Shown: positions 43,579 to 53,337, numbered from the stretch's first letter. The stretch is DNA of 64,000 nt from Corynebacterium tuberculostearicum (GCF_030506365.1 NZ_CP073092.1:2170001-2234000), one strand, 5' to 3'. Made by a program: numbers and translations. Notes: generated from the sequence alone by a model not told the origin.

Positions 43579-44589
43579 ATGATGAATACGCAATTCTTAG
43601 CATCCGCCGCTTCCACCACGGACTCGGCCATCGAGTCCGTGTCCAATTTTTGGAATGACGAGAAGGTACAAAGCTGGCTTATCGAGCGCCCGATTCGCAT
43701 CGCTATCATCCTTATCCTGGCCATTATCGCCCACTGGCTCCTCCACCGAGTTATCAACAAAGTGGCCGAAAATAGCATCAAGTCCTCCGGGCTAGATAAG
43801 CAGCGCTTGCGCGGGAAATTCAAGGGCCGCGCCAATCGCCCCGAGCTCAGCCAACAAGAAGAGGCCATGCGCCAAACCCGCGAGACCCGGCGCGCCTCCC
43901 GCATCAAGACACTTGCCGGCGTAGCCCGTTCCGCCGCCGCCATCTTCGTCTGGGTGTGGGCCGTTATTGCCATCCTGGATGAGTTAGAGGTCAACGTAGC
44001 ACCGCTTATCGCCTCCGCCGGTGTCATCGGTGTCGCCCTCGGCTTTGGCGCACAGGCGCTGGTGAAGGACTTCCTTTCTGGCATCTTCATGCTCATTGAG
44101 GACCAATACGGCATTGGTGACGTGGTTGATTTGGGCAATGGCGTCTTTGGCGATGTCGAGTCCATCTCCCTGCGCATCACCACGGTCCGCGATATCGATG
44201 GTGCCCTGTGGTACGTGCGCAACGGTGAAATTCTCCAGGTGGCCAACCACTCCGATGAGTACTCCGTTGCCCGCATCCAGATTCCGGTAGGCCTTTCTAA
44301 TGACCCAGAGGTTGCTGGCGAAGTCATTGAGGACGCAGTGAAAGAAGCCGCACAGGACGATAAGGTGCGCAAGCTCATCCTCAGCACGCCCCGTGTGGAC
44401 GGCATGTCTGGCTTTGAGCCGGATTATGTATCCTTCCGCGTCTCGACCAAGACCTTGCCGGGCAAGCAGTGGGACGTGCAGCGTTTCTTGCAGTCTCGCG
44501 TGCTCAATGTCATGCACGCTAAAGGTATTACGACCCCCTACCCGCACGGCATCGGTATTTCCGATCCCCGCAAGGAAGAAGAAGAGTAA
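43579..44589 (+). CDS. MscS-family mechanosensitive channel
   Basis: 336 residues. Three hydrophobic helices (about 30-50, 105-130 and 137-158) are followed by the pore-lining/beta-domain segment GVIGVALGFGAQALVKDFLSGIFMLIEDQYGIGDVVDL, typical of MscS. A second ATG three bases on is also usable. It opens under osmotic downshock in the family; the truncated haemoglobin starts immediately after its stop, so the two form one unit. Confidence 0.92.
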   Translation: MMNTQFLASAASTTDSAIESVSNFWNDEKVQSWLIERPIRIAIILILAIIAHWLLHRVINKVAENSIKSSGLDKQRLRGKFKGRANRPELSQQEEAMRQTRETRRASRIKTLAGVARSAAAIFVWVWAVIAILDELEVNVAPLIASAGVIGVALGFGAQALVKDFLSGIFMLIEDQYGIGDVVDLGNGVFGDVESISLRITTVRDIDGALWYVRNGEILQVANHSDEYSVARIQIPVGLSNDPEVAGEVIEDAVKEAAQDDKVRKLILSTPRVDGMSGFEPDYVSFRVSTKTLPGKQWDVQRFLQSRVLNVMHAKGITTPYPHGIGISDPRKEEEE

Positions 44590-44973
44590 ATGGATTCTGT
44601 TTATGAGGCCATCGGTGGCATGGAGACCTTTGAGCGCCTCGTCCACGGCTTTTATTCCCAGGTCAAAGAGGACGATGTCATTGGCCCGATGTACCCCGAT
44701 AACGACTGGGAAGGCGCAGAACAGCGCCTTACCTGGTTCTTGGCGCAATACTGGGGCGGCCCGCAGCTATTTTCTGAAAACCGTGGGCACCCGCGCCTGC
44801 GCATGCGCCACGCCCCCTACCCCATCGATATCACCGCCCATGATCGATGGCTTGAGCTTATGGGCAACTCCCTCGCGGACATAGACGAGGAAACCATCCC
44901 ACCCGCCTACCGCGAGATGATGTGGGATCACATGCAGCGCGTGGCCGCCATGATGATCAACAAGGCCCCGTAA
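44590..44973 (+). CDS. glbO: Group II truncated haemoglobin
   Basis: 127-residue haem protein. The proximal His is in RMRHAPYPI, the WG8 Trp in HDRWLELM and the CD1 region is MYPDNDWEGAEQRLTWFLAQYWGGP. It starts with no gap after the MscS stop (TAA ATG). Role in oxygen or NO chemistry is family knowledge. Confidence 0.95.
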   Translation: MDSVYEAIGGMETFERLVHGFYSQVKEDDVIGPMYPDNDWEGAEQRLTWFLAQYWGGPQLFSENRGHPRLRMRHAPYPIDITAHDRWLELMGNSLADIDEETIPPAYREMMWDHMQRVAAMMINKAP

Positions 44974-45001
44974 CCACGCCACCCCTTCAGCGCAGATAAC
45001 T

Positions 45002-45039
45002 CAAGCCCGGGCCCCATTTCTAACGGGGCGCCGGGCTTG
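45002..45039. terminator. Bidirectional terminator between glbO and ald
   Basis: Arms CAAGCCCGG-G-CCCC and GGGG-CG-CCGGGCTTG lie between the convergent genes. No long T-run, so moderate confidence. Confidence 0.6.
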
Positions 45040-45073
45040 TGGTGTATCTAGCGCAGACTACGCCGGGTGATGA

Positions 45074-46165
45074 CTAGTCTTCCCAGTCAAAGGCCTTGCG
45101 CACAGGCTCGGAAACCAGACGGCCACCGCGGGTCATGACGCCGCCTTCCAGACCTGGGAAGCGCTTGATGGCGGCATCCAGGCTGTCATTGGCTACCGCG
45201 CGGATATACGGCAAGGTCGCAGAAGACAACGCGCGGGTGGAGGTATTGGCCACCGCACCCGGCATATTCGCCACGCAATAGAACAGGGTGTCATGCACCT
45301 TGAAGGTGGGGTCATCGTGGGAGGTCTTCTTGGAGTTTTCGAAGCAACCGCCCTGGTCGATGGCTACGTCCACGAGGACCGCGCCCTTCTTCATCTTCTT
45401 TACGGTCTCCTCACGCACCAGCTTCGGCGCGGCGGCACCCGGAATAAGTACGGCACCGATGACGAGGTCGGCTTCCTGCAGTTCCTTATCGATCGTGGCT
45501 GGATCGGAAATCAGGGTGCGCACGCCACCAGCGTACTGATCATCGAAGCGCTGGAGAACGTGCGGATCGAGGTCCAACACCGTCACCTCGGCGCGCAGAC
45601 CGTGGGCCATAGCTACAGCGGACGCGCCAACCTGGCCACCGCCAATTACTACGACGCGTGCCGGCTGGGTGCCCGGAACACCGGAGACCAGCAGGCCACG
45701 GCCACCCTGGGTGGACAGCAGGTGATGGGTGCCTTCGATGGCAGCAAGGCGGCCAGCCACCTGGGACATCGGGGTGAGAAGCGGCAGGGTGCCGTGGCGG
45801 TCGGTGACCGTCTCATAGGCGATGGCGGTGGTTTTGGCGTCGACAAGTGCCTCAGTCAGCGGACGGTCCGCCGCAAGGTGCAGGTACGTGAAGACGGTGA
45901 GGTCTGGGCGCAGGTACTGGTACTCAGCCTCGAGCGGCTCCTTCACCTTCAACAGCAGCTCTGCCTGTGCCCAAGTATCTTCCGCAGTGCCAACGATGCT
46001 GGCACCCGCGGCCTCGTACTCGGAGTCCGGGAAAGAAGCGCCCTCACCGGCACCGGTCTCAATGAGGACCTCGTGACCATCCTGAACGAGGGTCTGCGCG
46101 CCGCTCGGGGTAAGAGCCACGCGATTCTCGTTATTCATGATTTCTTTTGGCACAGCAATACGCAT
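45074..46165 (-). CDS. ald: Alanine dehydrogenase
   Basis: NAD-dependent alanine/pyruvate interconversion. MRIAVPKEI opens the substrate domain; the NAD motif is VVVIGGGQVGASA; the DVAIDQGGCFENS loop and HDTLFYCVANMPGAV carry conserved catalytic residues. I chose ATG at 46165 (363 residues) with AAGGAG upstream; a longer frame to 46258 is unlikely. Confidence 0.95.
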   Translation of the reverse strand: MRIAVPKEIMNNENRVALTPSGAQTLVQDGHEVLIETGAGEGASFPDSEYEAAGASIVGTAEDTWAQAELLLKVKEPLEAEYQYLRPDLTVFTYLHLAADRPLTEALVDAKTTAIAYETVTDRHGTLPLLTPMSQVAGRLAAIEGTHHLLSTQGGRGLLVSGVPGTQPARVVVIGGGQVGASAVAMAHGLRAEVTVLDLDPHVLQRFDDQYAGGVRTLISDPATIDKELQEADLVIGAVLIPGAAAPKLVREETVKKMKKGAVLVDVAIDQGGCFENSKKTSHDDPTFKVHDTLFYCVANMPGAVANTSTRALSSATLPYIRAVANDSLDAAIKRFPGLEGGVMTRGGRLVSEPVRKAFDWED

Positions 46166-46270
46166 TACATAGTCTCCTTGTGGGTGCAGGAAATTACATC
46201 GACCATGTAAGAGTAACGCAGGACACGTTTGCGCGCGGCGCTCTGCTAGTGAATTCACACTGCGGGGGTA

Positions 46271-46285
46271 GCGTTACACTAACGC
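46271..46285. promoter_or_regulatory. Palindrome upstream of ald
   Basis: GCGTTA-CAC-TAACGC, 106 bases upstream of the ald ATG. Position suits an operator or a weak stem. The regulator is unknown. Confidence 0.35.
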
Positions 46286-46441
46286 GCTAGTTAAACACGC
46301 TGTTCACAAGGTTTCGGGCGACACGGTCCAAGGATCCCTCTACCCCTAAGACAGACTACTTTTCGGGCAACCTCGCCCATTATGGGGCGTTGGTATGCCG
46401 AGATTGTTGAACACCAGAGGTATGTGCCCTGGCGGCGAAGG

Positions 46442-47080
46442 CTAGAACAAGGACAAGCGGGTGGAACGGTAAATGCTGCCAAAGGGGGCGTCGAGTCGCA
46501 CCCAACGACCCAGCTGGGCCACTCGCAGGTGCCGCGGCACGTCCATCGGGGCAGAAAACCCAGGAATAAGCCCCAGGTTGGTACAGGCAAAGATCATGCG
46601 CATGGGAATTTCCACCGTGGCGCCATCGCCTTCCACCGTGACAACGGTCTGATTCAACAAGCTGGACGGCGGGCCCATGGGGCCAGAAAATTGCCGGGTC
46701 AGTTGCTGACCTTTATCGGAAAGTTCACGAACAACGGTAACTGGCAAGGTATCGACCACACTGTAGCCAGTCGCCGGCGGCAATGCTCCCGGCCACGATG
46801 GATCGCGGGCAGGACCCAAATCTAACATGCCGCTAGATTCATGCTCTTTGAGCTGATCGGCGAGCGTGGCAGCAGAAACCACAGCTCCATCGCGGGAAGC
46901 GACGCCTTGGACGCGGCGGGAGGCAACCACCTCGAAGGGAGTGGTGACGAAGACATCGACGACGTCATCAGCCAGCTGGCGCAGCCGCACCGAAGCGCCC
47001 GCGTCCAAGCCAACCGCGCGCGTGACAAGGGCCCGAAGGCCAGGTCCACCGCTTCCAATTTCTAGAGTCTCGGTGACCAT
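46442..47080 (-). CDS. Conserved actinobacterial protein (Rv2474c-like position)
   Basis: 212-residue soluble protein without a recognised domain; the middle has many Val/Gly-rich beta-like strands. In M. tuberculosis, Rv2474c, the thioesterase Rv2475c, EttA Rv2477c and SSB-like Rv2478c are neighbours, and this gene has the matching place. Function unknown. Its ATG has only a poor ribosome site. Confidence 0.75.
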   Translation of the reverse strand: MVTETLEIGSGGPGLRALVTRAVGLDAGASVRLRQLADDVVDVFVTTPFEVVASRRVQGVASRDGAVVSAATLADQLKEHESSGMLDLGPARDPSWPGALPPATGYSVVDTLPVTVVRELSDKGQQLTRQFSGPMGPPSSLLNQTVVTVEGDGATVEIPMRMIFACTNLGLIPGFSAPMDVPRHLRVAQLGRWVRLDAPFGSIYRSTRLSLF

Positions 47081-47122
47081 GCCTTCGGGCCCTGCCTTTC
47101 TAATCTGTGCTCTGCTCCGCTG

Positions 47123-47536
47123 CTAGTTGGCGGCGGTATTGTGCAGAATATCCTTTTCCTGATCCGTCAATGGACGCGGGGTCTGCTGCTGACGGTCAAT
47201 GACTACCTGCACGCAATCCACGGTTGCCGCAACCTCGCCCTGGGCGTTCTTCACCTGCTGAGTGGTGGTAAACGAGGTGGTACCGATCTGCGAAATGGTA
47301 GTTTCCACCTCCACCGTAGTGGTGTCCTTAAACTCCATCGGGCGCAGGAAGTCCACGTCCAGGTGGCGTACAAACGCAACGAAGTCGAGGCCTTTGGAAT
47401 AGATATGTTCCTTCGCAAAGGCCAAACGCGCTTCCTGGGCGAGCTCGATGTAGTTTGCGTTCATCATGTGGCCGTACATATCAAAGTCCGACCAGCGGGT
47501 TTGAATACGGTACGTGTGCACGCTTGGGGTTGCCAT
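47123..47536 (-). CDS. Acyl-CoA thioesterase (4HBT fold)
   Basis: 137-residue hot-dog-fold thioesterase. The motif TRWSDFDMYGHMMNANYIE is the 4-hydroxybenzoyl-CoA thioesterase active-site helix with catalytic Asp. ATG at 47536 with GAGGAG upstream is preferred over the ATG one codon earlier. It is Rv2475c-like by position. Confidence 0.9.
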   Translation of the reverse strand: MATPSVHTYRIQTRWSDFDMYGHMMNANYIELAQEARLAFAKEHIYSKGLDFVAFVRHLDVDFLRPMEFKDTTTVEVETTISQIGTTSFTTTQQVKNAQGEVAATVDCVQVVIDRQQQTPRPLTDQEKDILHNTAAN

Positions 47537-47564
47537 CATTCTCCTCAGTTAAGGCGTTAGCTAC

Positions 47565-49235
47565 TTAGCGGGTCAGCTTGCGGTGGGTCACGCGGGAAGG
47601 ACGGGCTGCCTCTTCACCGAGGCGGTCGACCTTGTTCTTCTCGTAATCGCCGAAGTTACCCTCGAACCAGAACCACTGACCTTCTTCCACATTGCCTTCC
47701 CAGGCCAAGATGTGGGTACAGGTACGGTCCAAGAACCAGCGGTCGTGGGAAATGACCACGGCGCAGCCCGGGAACTTCTCCAGCGCGTTTTCCAGCGAGC
47801 CGAGGGTTTCCACGTCCAAGTCGTTGGTCGGCTCGTCAAGGAGGATCAGGTTGCCGCCCTCCTTCAGGGTCAGCGCCAAGTTCAGGCGGTTGCGCTCACC
47901 ACCGGAAAGCACCTTGGATGGCTTCTGCTGATCTGGGCCCTTGAAGCCGAAGGCGGACAGATAAGCACGCGACGGCATCTCGTTTTGGCCCACGTGAATG
48001 TAATCTAGGCCGCCGGAGACAACCTCCCAGACGGTTGCCTCGGGGTCGATGTTTTCACGGTTCTGGTCCACGTAGGACAGCTTGACGGTATCGCCCACCT
48101 CGACGGAACCGGCATCCGGCTGTTCCAGGCCAACGATGGTCTTAAACAGGGTGGTCTTACCCACGCCGTTCGGGCCGATAACGCCCACGATGCCGTTGCG
48201 AGGCAGGGTGAAGGAGAGATCCTTAATCAGGACGCGGTCATCGAAGCCCTTCTGCAGGTCCTTGACTTCCACAACCTTATTGCCCAAGCGCGGCGGGGTA
48301 GGAATCTGGATCTCTTCGAAGTCGAGCTTCTTGTATTTCTCGGCCTCGGCTGCCATCTCCTCGTAGCGCTCCAGACGAGCCTTGTTCTTGGCCTGGCGGG
48401 CCTTTGCACCGGAGCGAACCCACTCCAACTCGTCCTTCAGGCGCTTGCGCAGCTTCGCGTCCTTCTTGCCAGCAACCTCGAGGCGCTCCTGCTTCTTATC
48501 CAGGTAGGTGGAGTAGTTGCCCTCGTACGGGTAGAGCTTGCCGCGGTCAACCTCACAGATCCAGCCCGCGACGTGGTCAAGGAAGTAACGGTCGTGGGTC
48601 ACGGCCAAGACAGCACCCGGGTAATCGGCCAAGTGCTTCTCCAGCCACTGCACGGACTCGGCGTCCAGGTGGTTCGTAGGCTCGTCGAGCAGCAGCAGGT
48701 CCGGCTCGGTGAGCAGGAGCTTAGCCAGCGCTACACGACGGCGCTCGCCACCGGAAAGGTTGGTCACTGGGGCATCGGAAGGCGGGCAGCGCAAAGCTTC
48801 CATGGCCTGCTCGATCTTGGAATCAACCTCCCAAGCATCGGCGGCGTCCAGCTCTTCTTGCAGCTTGCCCATTTCTTCCATGAGCTCATCGCTGTAGTTG
48901 GTGGCCATTTCCTCGGCGATCTGCTCGAAGCGCTGCTTCTTTTCAAAGATATCGCCCAAGCCCTCTTCGACGTTGCCGCGCACGGTCTTTTCGTCATTGA
49001 GCGGAGGCTCCTGCTGCAGGATGCCCACGGTGGCACCCGGGTCCAGGAAAGCCTCGCCGTTGGAAGGCTGATCCAGGCCGGCCATAATCTTCAGAATGGA
49101 GGACTTACCGGCACCGTTAGGGCCGACCACACCAATCTTGGCGCCTGGGTAGAACGCCATTGTTACATCGTCAAGGATGACTTTATCGCCAATTGCCTTG
49201 CGCACGTTTTTCATCGTGTAGATGAATTCGCCCAC
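47565..49235 (-). CDS. ettA: EttA-type ABC-F translation factor
   Basis: Ribosome-associated ATPase with no membrane domain. Two ATPase halves: Walker A GPNGAGKSS near 39 and GPNGVGKTT near 355; signatures LSGGERRRVAL and LSGGERNRLNL; and the inter-domain arm. 556 residues matches EttA. The GTG start has AAAGGGG upstream. The linker region (KKDAKLRKRLKDELEWVRSGAKARQAKNK in sequence order) is typical. Confidence 0.95.
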   Translation of the reverse strand: MGEFIYTMKNVRKAIGDKVILDDVTMAFYPGAKIGVVGPNGAGKSSILKIMAGLDQPSNGEAFLDPGATVGILQQEPPLNDEKTVRGNVEEGLGDIFEKKQRFEQIAEEMATNYSDELMEEMGKLQEELDAADAWEVDSKIEQAMEALRCPPSDAPVTNLSGGERRRVALAKLLLTEPDLLLLDEPTNHLDAESVQWLEKHLADYPGAVLAVTHDRYFLDHVAGWICEVDRGKLYPYEGNYSTYLDKKQERLEVAGKKDAKLRKRLKDELEWVRSGAKARQAKNKARLERYEEMAAEAEKYKKLDFEEIQIPTPPRLGNKVVEVKDLQKGFDDRVLIKDLSFTLPRNGIVGVIGPNGVGKTTLFKTIVGLEQPDAGSVEVGDTVKLSYVDQNRENIDPEATVWEVVSGGLDYIHVGQNEMPSRAYLSAFGFKGPDQQKPSKVLSGGERNRLNLALTLKEGGNLILLDEPTNDLDVETLGSLENALEKFPGCAVVISHDRWFLDRTCTHILAWEGNVEEGQWFWFEGNFGDYEKNKVDRLGEEAARPSRVTHRKLTR

Positions 49236-49354
49236 TTTTACCCCTTTGCAAAAATTTGGGAGACGTATTTATCTACACAAACACTACATCAGAACCACCG
49301 CCCAAGTGCCTCGGGTCAGGTACACCCGAGGCGATCAAGCCGGTGCGGAAACGC

Positions 49355-49999
49355 TTAGGCGTTTACTGGGGCGGATTCTGCCTCGGCAGCCTCCTCTTCC
49401 ACTTCGGCGTCATCGAAGGAATCTTCTTCCCCACCTCGTGCGGCTGCGGCGCGCTCGGCTAGATAGCGGTCCGCCGCGGTATCGGCAGCGGTATCTCCCT
49501 GCCCCGCCTGCTGCGGCGGCAGGCTGTGGTCCACGTCCGGTTCAATGGCGTTGTCCCCCAGTTCTGGGACCGCAATATTTTCCTGGTTGTACTGCGGAGC
49601 GAGACGCTTGGTACCGATAACGTGGCGGTTCAGATCCAGGCCCACATACTGCGCCTTAATGAATGTGCGGAAGTGATCGGCGCCTTGGTCATCGCGCCAT
49701 TGTTCTGTAACTAAGGAGCCCACGATGACCAGCGGCATGCCTTTAGCCAGGGATTTGCGCACATTGATGGCGAATTGATTCCACATTTCGACATCGATGT
49801 AGAGGTGGTCCACGTCGCGCCACTGCGGGGCCTTGGAGTTGTGCCCTTCTGGATCATTGGCGCCTGCATCGACCTGACGGTCCGGAATTCGGCGCGAGGA
49901 AGCTACGCGCAGTTTGGCCTTATAGGCCCCAGTTGAAGTCTTGGTCAGGATGGGATCGCGAGTAAGGCGACCGGTCAAGGTAATTGGGTATTGGGACAT
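49355..49999 (-). CDS. ssb: Single-stranded-DNA-binding protein
   Basis: OB-fold protein, 214 residues. It opens with MSQYPITLTGRLTRDP, has the DNA-contact strands VEMWNQFAINVRKSLAKG and VIVGSLVTEQW, and an acidic tail. The tail lacks the usual DDDIPF-like end, so it may be a secondary SSB (SSBb-like, as Rv2478c) rather than the main one. ATG at 49999 is preferred over a longer frame. Confidence 0.85.
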   Translation of the reverse strand: MSQYPITLTGRLTRDPILTKTSTGAYKAKLRVASSRRIPDRQVDAGANDPEGHNSKAPQWRDVDHLYIDVEMWNQFAINVRKSLAKGMPLVIVGSLVTEQWRDDQGADHFRTFIKAQYVGLDLNRHVIGTKRLAPQYNQENIAVPELGDNAIEPDVDHSLPPQQAGQGDTAADTAADRYLAERAAAARGGEEDSFDDAEVEEEAAEAESAPVNA

Positions 50000-50181
50000 G
50001 GTGCTAGAAAATCCTTTGCTGGATAGTTGGATAGGCGAGTTCGGTTTTCCTCGCTCGCTTCCACATCCTGATACCGGCGCGCAAGCCACACCATGCCGGC
50101 AGCCCTTTGCCTGTGAATAACTTGTTGTACCCGTCAACGAGACTCGGGATTTGGGGTGATTTTTATCCGGTTATCCACAGG

Positions 50182-52224
50182 CTAGCGCCCGCGGAAACTC
50201 GATTCATCGCCGTGGCCCATATCCTGCAGCATCGCGTTATAGCGTTCCAGTTCGGCATCATCGTCCGCATCCGCTTGCATATCGTGGCGGCGAGCCGTAG
50301 CGCGATCATCGCTGAGCCAATCCAGGAAGAGCTTGCCAAAGACAATAACCAGCGGGAACTGACCGAAGCCCCACGCGATGCCGCCGCCCACGCGTTGATC
50401 TTGGAGCAGATCCTGATCCCAGGGCAGCTCCAAATACTGGTAGAAGTCTGCACCCAACACACTTTGCAGCTGCATCAGGTACACGCCGGCAAAGAGGTGG
50501 AATGGCATGGAAAGGAACAACACGGCCAATCGGAACGGGGTGGAGTGGCGTTTGGGAAGCGGATCCGGCCCGATGATTTCCCAGAAGTAGAAGCAGCCGG
50601 AGATGATGAACGTAAAGTTCATAATGAGGTGGCCGGCGTGCTCGGAGATAGCGAATTGATACAGGCCGGGGAACAAATACAGCACGTAGAGGAAAAATAG
50701 GTACTGCACGAGGTTGACAAACGGATTGGTAATAAAAGCGACGATCTTGGACTGGGTGGCCGCCAGCGCATAGTCGTGCAGGCTGGGCTTTCCCTTCGGC
50801 CCCGCCTCAAAGGCCTCCATGAGCAGGGTCAATGGCGCACCCAGGACGAGCAGGAGCGGTATTGCCATCGACAAAATCATGTGCACCAACATGTGCATGG
50901 AATACATCGCCGGCATATACAGGCCTAGGCCGGTGGACATCACAAGGGTCAGGCCCAGCGCACCGCACATAAACCACGCAGTACGTCCCTTGCTCCAGGT
51001 CAGGCCGCGCTTGTGTACGCGGTAGACGCAGTAGCCATAGGCCACAGCCAAAAGCAGGCCAATCGTGCCAAACATGATGTCAAAGCGGAACATGGTCCAC
51101 ACGTTGAGCACCGTGGGCTTTTCAAACAGCTCATAGCCCATCAGAATCTGCATCGAGTTGAGGTTGGGATCGCGCGGCGCCGGGGGCACAGTGCGGCCCA
51201 GCGTGATGGCCACGCCAATAGTGGCGGCCATGACCGCTACTTCCACGATGGCAATACGAAGGAAAAGGCGCGGATTCTTGCCCAGCTGCGGGATGGTGAG
51301 CTCGCGGTGAGCAAGGCCGAAAATACCCAGCAAAATCGTCAGCACGAACTTGGTAATCAGAATGATTCCGTACGCGGAATCCACCAGATCGGAGATATTC
51401 ATGCGGATGAGCGTGTTAATCAAGCCCGAAACAGCAAGCACCACAATGGCCATAAAGGCGATTCCGGAGTAGCGCTTCACCGCAAAGGCGAGGTTGGGGC
51501 CAAGGCGCCGACCATGGGCGATAAGCGCCATGAGCCCGCCTACCCAAAGCATGACAAAGACCAAATGCCACAGGAGCGAATTGGTGCCGTAATCATGGTC
51601 GCCGCCCGTCGCGGAGTGGCCTTCCATGCCAATTGGTACGACCTGCATTATGGACAAGAAAAGCAGGACCGGCTGCATGGACCAGCCGCGGCCCACGAGA
51701 CCGAGAATGCCCACTACTAGAGCGATGAGTACGGAGATTGCCCACACGATGGTGGTGGAAATTTCCGTCAGCGCCATTTTCATGATGGAAGGCTCGAATA
51801 CCTGGGAAAAGGGTGCGCCGGTGAGGTCGGACATAATGAGTGGAATTTCCACGAGACCCACGGCCGCCACACCAAAGGAAGCCCACGTACCGGTGCGCGC
51901 GGCGATGTGGCCGTCGACGGACAAGGGGGCATCGATAAGCGTGGCATTGTCCCCGCGCGGCGCGATGAGGAACGACGAGGCCAAGAATGAGCCCACGGAC
52001 AAAGCCATGAGAATCCACGCCACACCCCGAAAGAGTGGCAGGCCAAAGGTAGTTATGCGACCGGGATCCGGGATACCCAGGGCCGCCAGGGAATCGGCTA
52101 AAAGGAACAGCGAAATAAAACCGGCAATCAGGCCTGCAATAAGCATCGCTGCGATATAAATTCCCCAGGAAGGGCGGGGCTTCTTACCCGCCGCGTTCAC
52201 ACTGTTAACCTGCTCATTCGCCAT
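50182..52224 (-). CDS. CopD-CtaG fusion membrane protein
   Basis: About 680 residues with some 14 helices. The N-terminal half (about 100-350) resembles copper-resistance CopD; the C-terminal half (about 370-620) resembles caa3-type CtaG, with MHMLVHMILSM and GHLIMNFTF His-rich helices. It probably moves or delivers copper for oxidase assembly. ATG at 52224 fits a leaderless promoter (TACAAT 7 nt upstream); ATG at 52233 is possible. Confidence 0.85.
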   Translation of the reverse strand: MANEQVNSVNAAGKKPRPSWGIYIAAMLIAGLIAGFISLFLLADSLAALGIPDPGRITTFGLPLFRGVAWILMALSVGSFLASSFLIAPRGDNATLIDAPLSVDGHIAARTGTWASFGVAAVGLVEIPLIMSDLTGAPFSQVFEPSIMKMALTEISTTIVWAISVLIALVVGILGLVGRGWSMQPVLLFLSIMQVVPIGMEGHSATGGDHDYGTNSLLWHLVFVMLWVGGLMALIAHGRRLGPNLAFAVKRYSGIAFMAIVVLAVSGLINTLIRMNISDLVDSAYGIILITKFVLTILLGIFGLAHRELTIPQLGKNPRLFLRIAIVEVAVMAATIGVAITLGRTVPPAPRDPNLNSMQILMGYELFEKPTVLNVWTMFRFDIMFGTIGLLLAVAYGYCVYRVHKRGLTWSKGRTAWFMCGALGLTLVMSTGLGLYMPAMYSMHMLVHMILSMAIPLLLVLGAPLTLLMEAFEAGPKGKPSLHDYALAATQSKIVAFITNPFVNLVQYLFFLYVLYLFPGLYQFAISEHAGHLIMNFTFIISGCFYFWEIIGPDPLPKRHSTPFRLAVLFLSMPFHLFAGVYLMQLQSVLGADFYQYLELPWDQDLLQDQRVGGGIAWGFGQFPLVIVFGKLFLDWLSDDRATARRHDMQADADDDAELERYNAMLQDMGHGDESSFRGR

Positions 52225-52263
52225 AGTGCGCATTGTATAGCGCCACCTAGTTTCTCACCTAAC

Positions 52264-52286
52264 ACACATTTTGTCTTTACATGTGT
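52264..52286. promoter_or_regulatory. Inverted repeat in the copD-lysR promoter
   Basis: ACACAT-N11-ATGTGT lies between the divergent CopD-CtaG and LysR genes, the right spacing for an LTTR operator. It is only 13 bases before the LysR start, so autorepression is plausible. Confidence 0.4.
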
Positions 52287-52299
52287 CATCATGGAGCTT

Positions 52300-53217
52300 A
52301 TGGACACCCGTCAACTTCTTTATTTTCGCGCCGTTGTAGACAATGGCTCCTTCACTCACGCTGCCGAATCCCTCGATATGACCCAGCCGTCTCTGAGCCT
52401 TTCCATCCGGAAGCTAGAAAAGGAGCTAAACGCCCAGCTGCTCTCGCGCGGTCGCTCCGGTGTCTCCACCACTGAGGCCGGCGATTATGTCTACGAAACG
52501 GCCGTCAAGGTTGATGCCCTGCTGAACGAAACCCAGCGCCATATCAGCGAAATAACCGGTGACAAGGCCAGCACCGTATCCCTCGCCTCCGGCGCCATTT
52601 TGAACTGGGAATTTACCCCTGCCGCCCTCGCTGAGCTCAAGCGGATTTACCCCACCGCCAATATCTCGCTGGATGACGCCGAACCGGCTACCGCTATCAA
52701 GCACCTACTGGATGGCCAGGTGGACCTAGCGCTCTTACCGACGTCCGATCCGAAGGCCTTCATTCGCCGCTACTCCCCCGAGCTCACCGTCCACCAGGTG
52801 GCCACGTTCGATTACTCCGTCGCCCTTCCCCAGCGCCTCGCCGAGTTGGAATCCCCCGTCTCCCTCGCTGACCTGAAGAAGGAAACATGGCTTGTCCCAC
52901 CGCGCAGCCGCGAACTTCCTGAACTAGCCGAGTTCTATCAAGACCTATGGAATAGCCGCCCGGGCCTCAAGCCGGAAAAGACCCAGGAAGTCGCCAGCCT
53001 CAATAGCGCGATTCCTATGGTCTCCAGTGGCCTCGGCGTCAGCATCGTGCCCAATTGCGCACCCGCTGTGCAGCCACACGGCATCATCACCCGCCCGATT
53101 GCTGATGACCTACCCCGCTACTACGCCATCGTGGCCTACCGCACGGATCGCGAGCTGACCGCAGCCACCCAAGACTTGGTGGACATCCTGCGCACGCCGC
53201 AGCGCACCCTGGCTTAG
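52300..53217 (+). CDS. LysR-family transcriptional regulator
   Basis: LTTR of 305 residues. The winged helix occupies residues 1-65 (FRAVVDNGSFTHAAESLDMTQPSLSLSIRKLE in sequence order), then the ligand domain. The ligand is unknown. GGAG just before ATG at 52300 supports this start; an ATG at 52291 is also in frame. Confidence 0.9.
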   Translation: MDTRQLLYFRAVVDNGSFTHAAESLDMTQPSLSLSIRKLEKELNAQLLSRGRSGVSTTEAGDYVYETAVKVDALLNETQRHISEITGDKASTVSLASGAILNWEFTPAALAELKRIYPTANISLDDAEPATAIKHLLDGQVDLALLPTSDPKAFIRRYSPELTVHQVATFDYSVALPQRLAELESPVSLADLKKETWLVPPRSRELPELAEFYQDLWNSRPGLKPEKTQEVASLNSAIPMVSSGLGVSIVPNCAPAVQPHGIITRPIADDLPRYYAIVAYRTDRELTAATQDLVDILRTPQRTLA

Positions 53218-53256
53218 GTTTCCCCGCCCTCGTGGGCTACTATAAGTGCGTTGTAA

Positions 53257-53330
53257 GCCCCCATAGCTCAGTGGATTAGAGCAGTGGGTTTCTACCCCAT
53301 GTGTCGCGGGTTCGAATCCTGCTGGGGGCA
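53257..53330 (+). tRNA. tRNA-Arg (anticodon TCT)
   Basis: Acceptor GCCCCCA / TGGGGGC with discriminator A, anticodon loop TTTCTAC giving TCT and T-arm GGTTCGAATCC. CCA is not encoded. Confidence 0.95.
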
Positions 53331-53337
53331 CCGCGCG

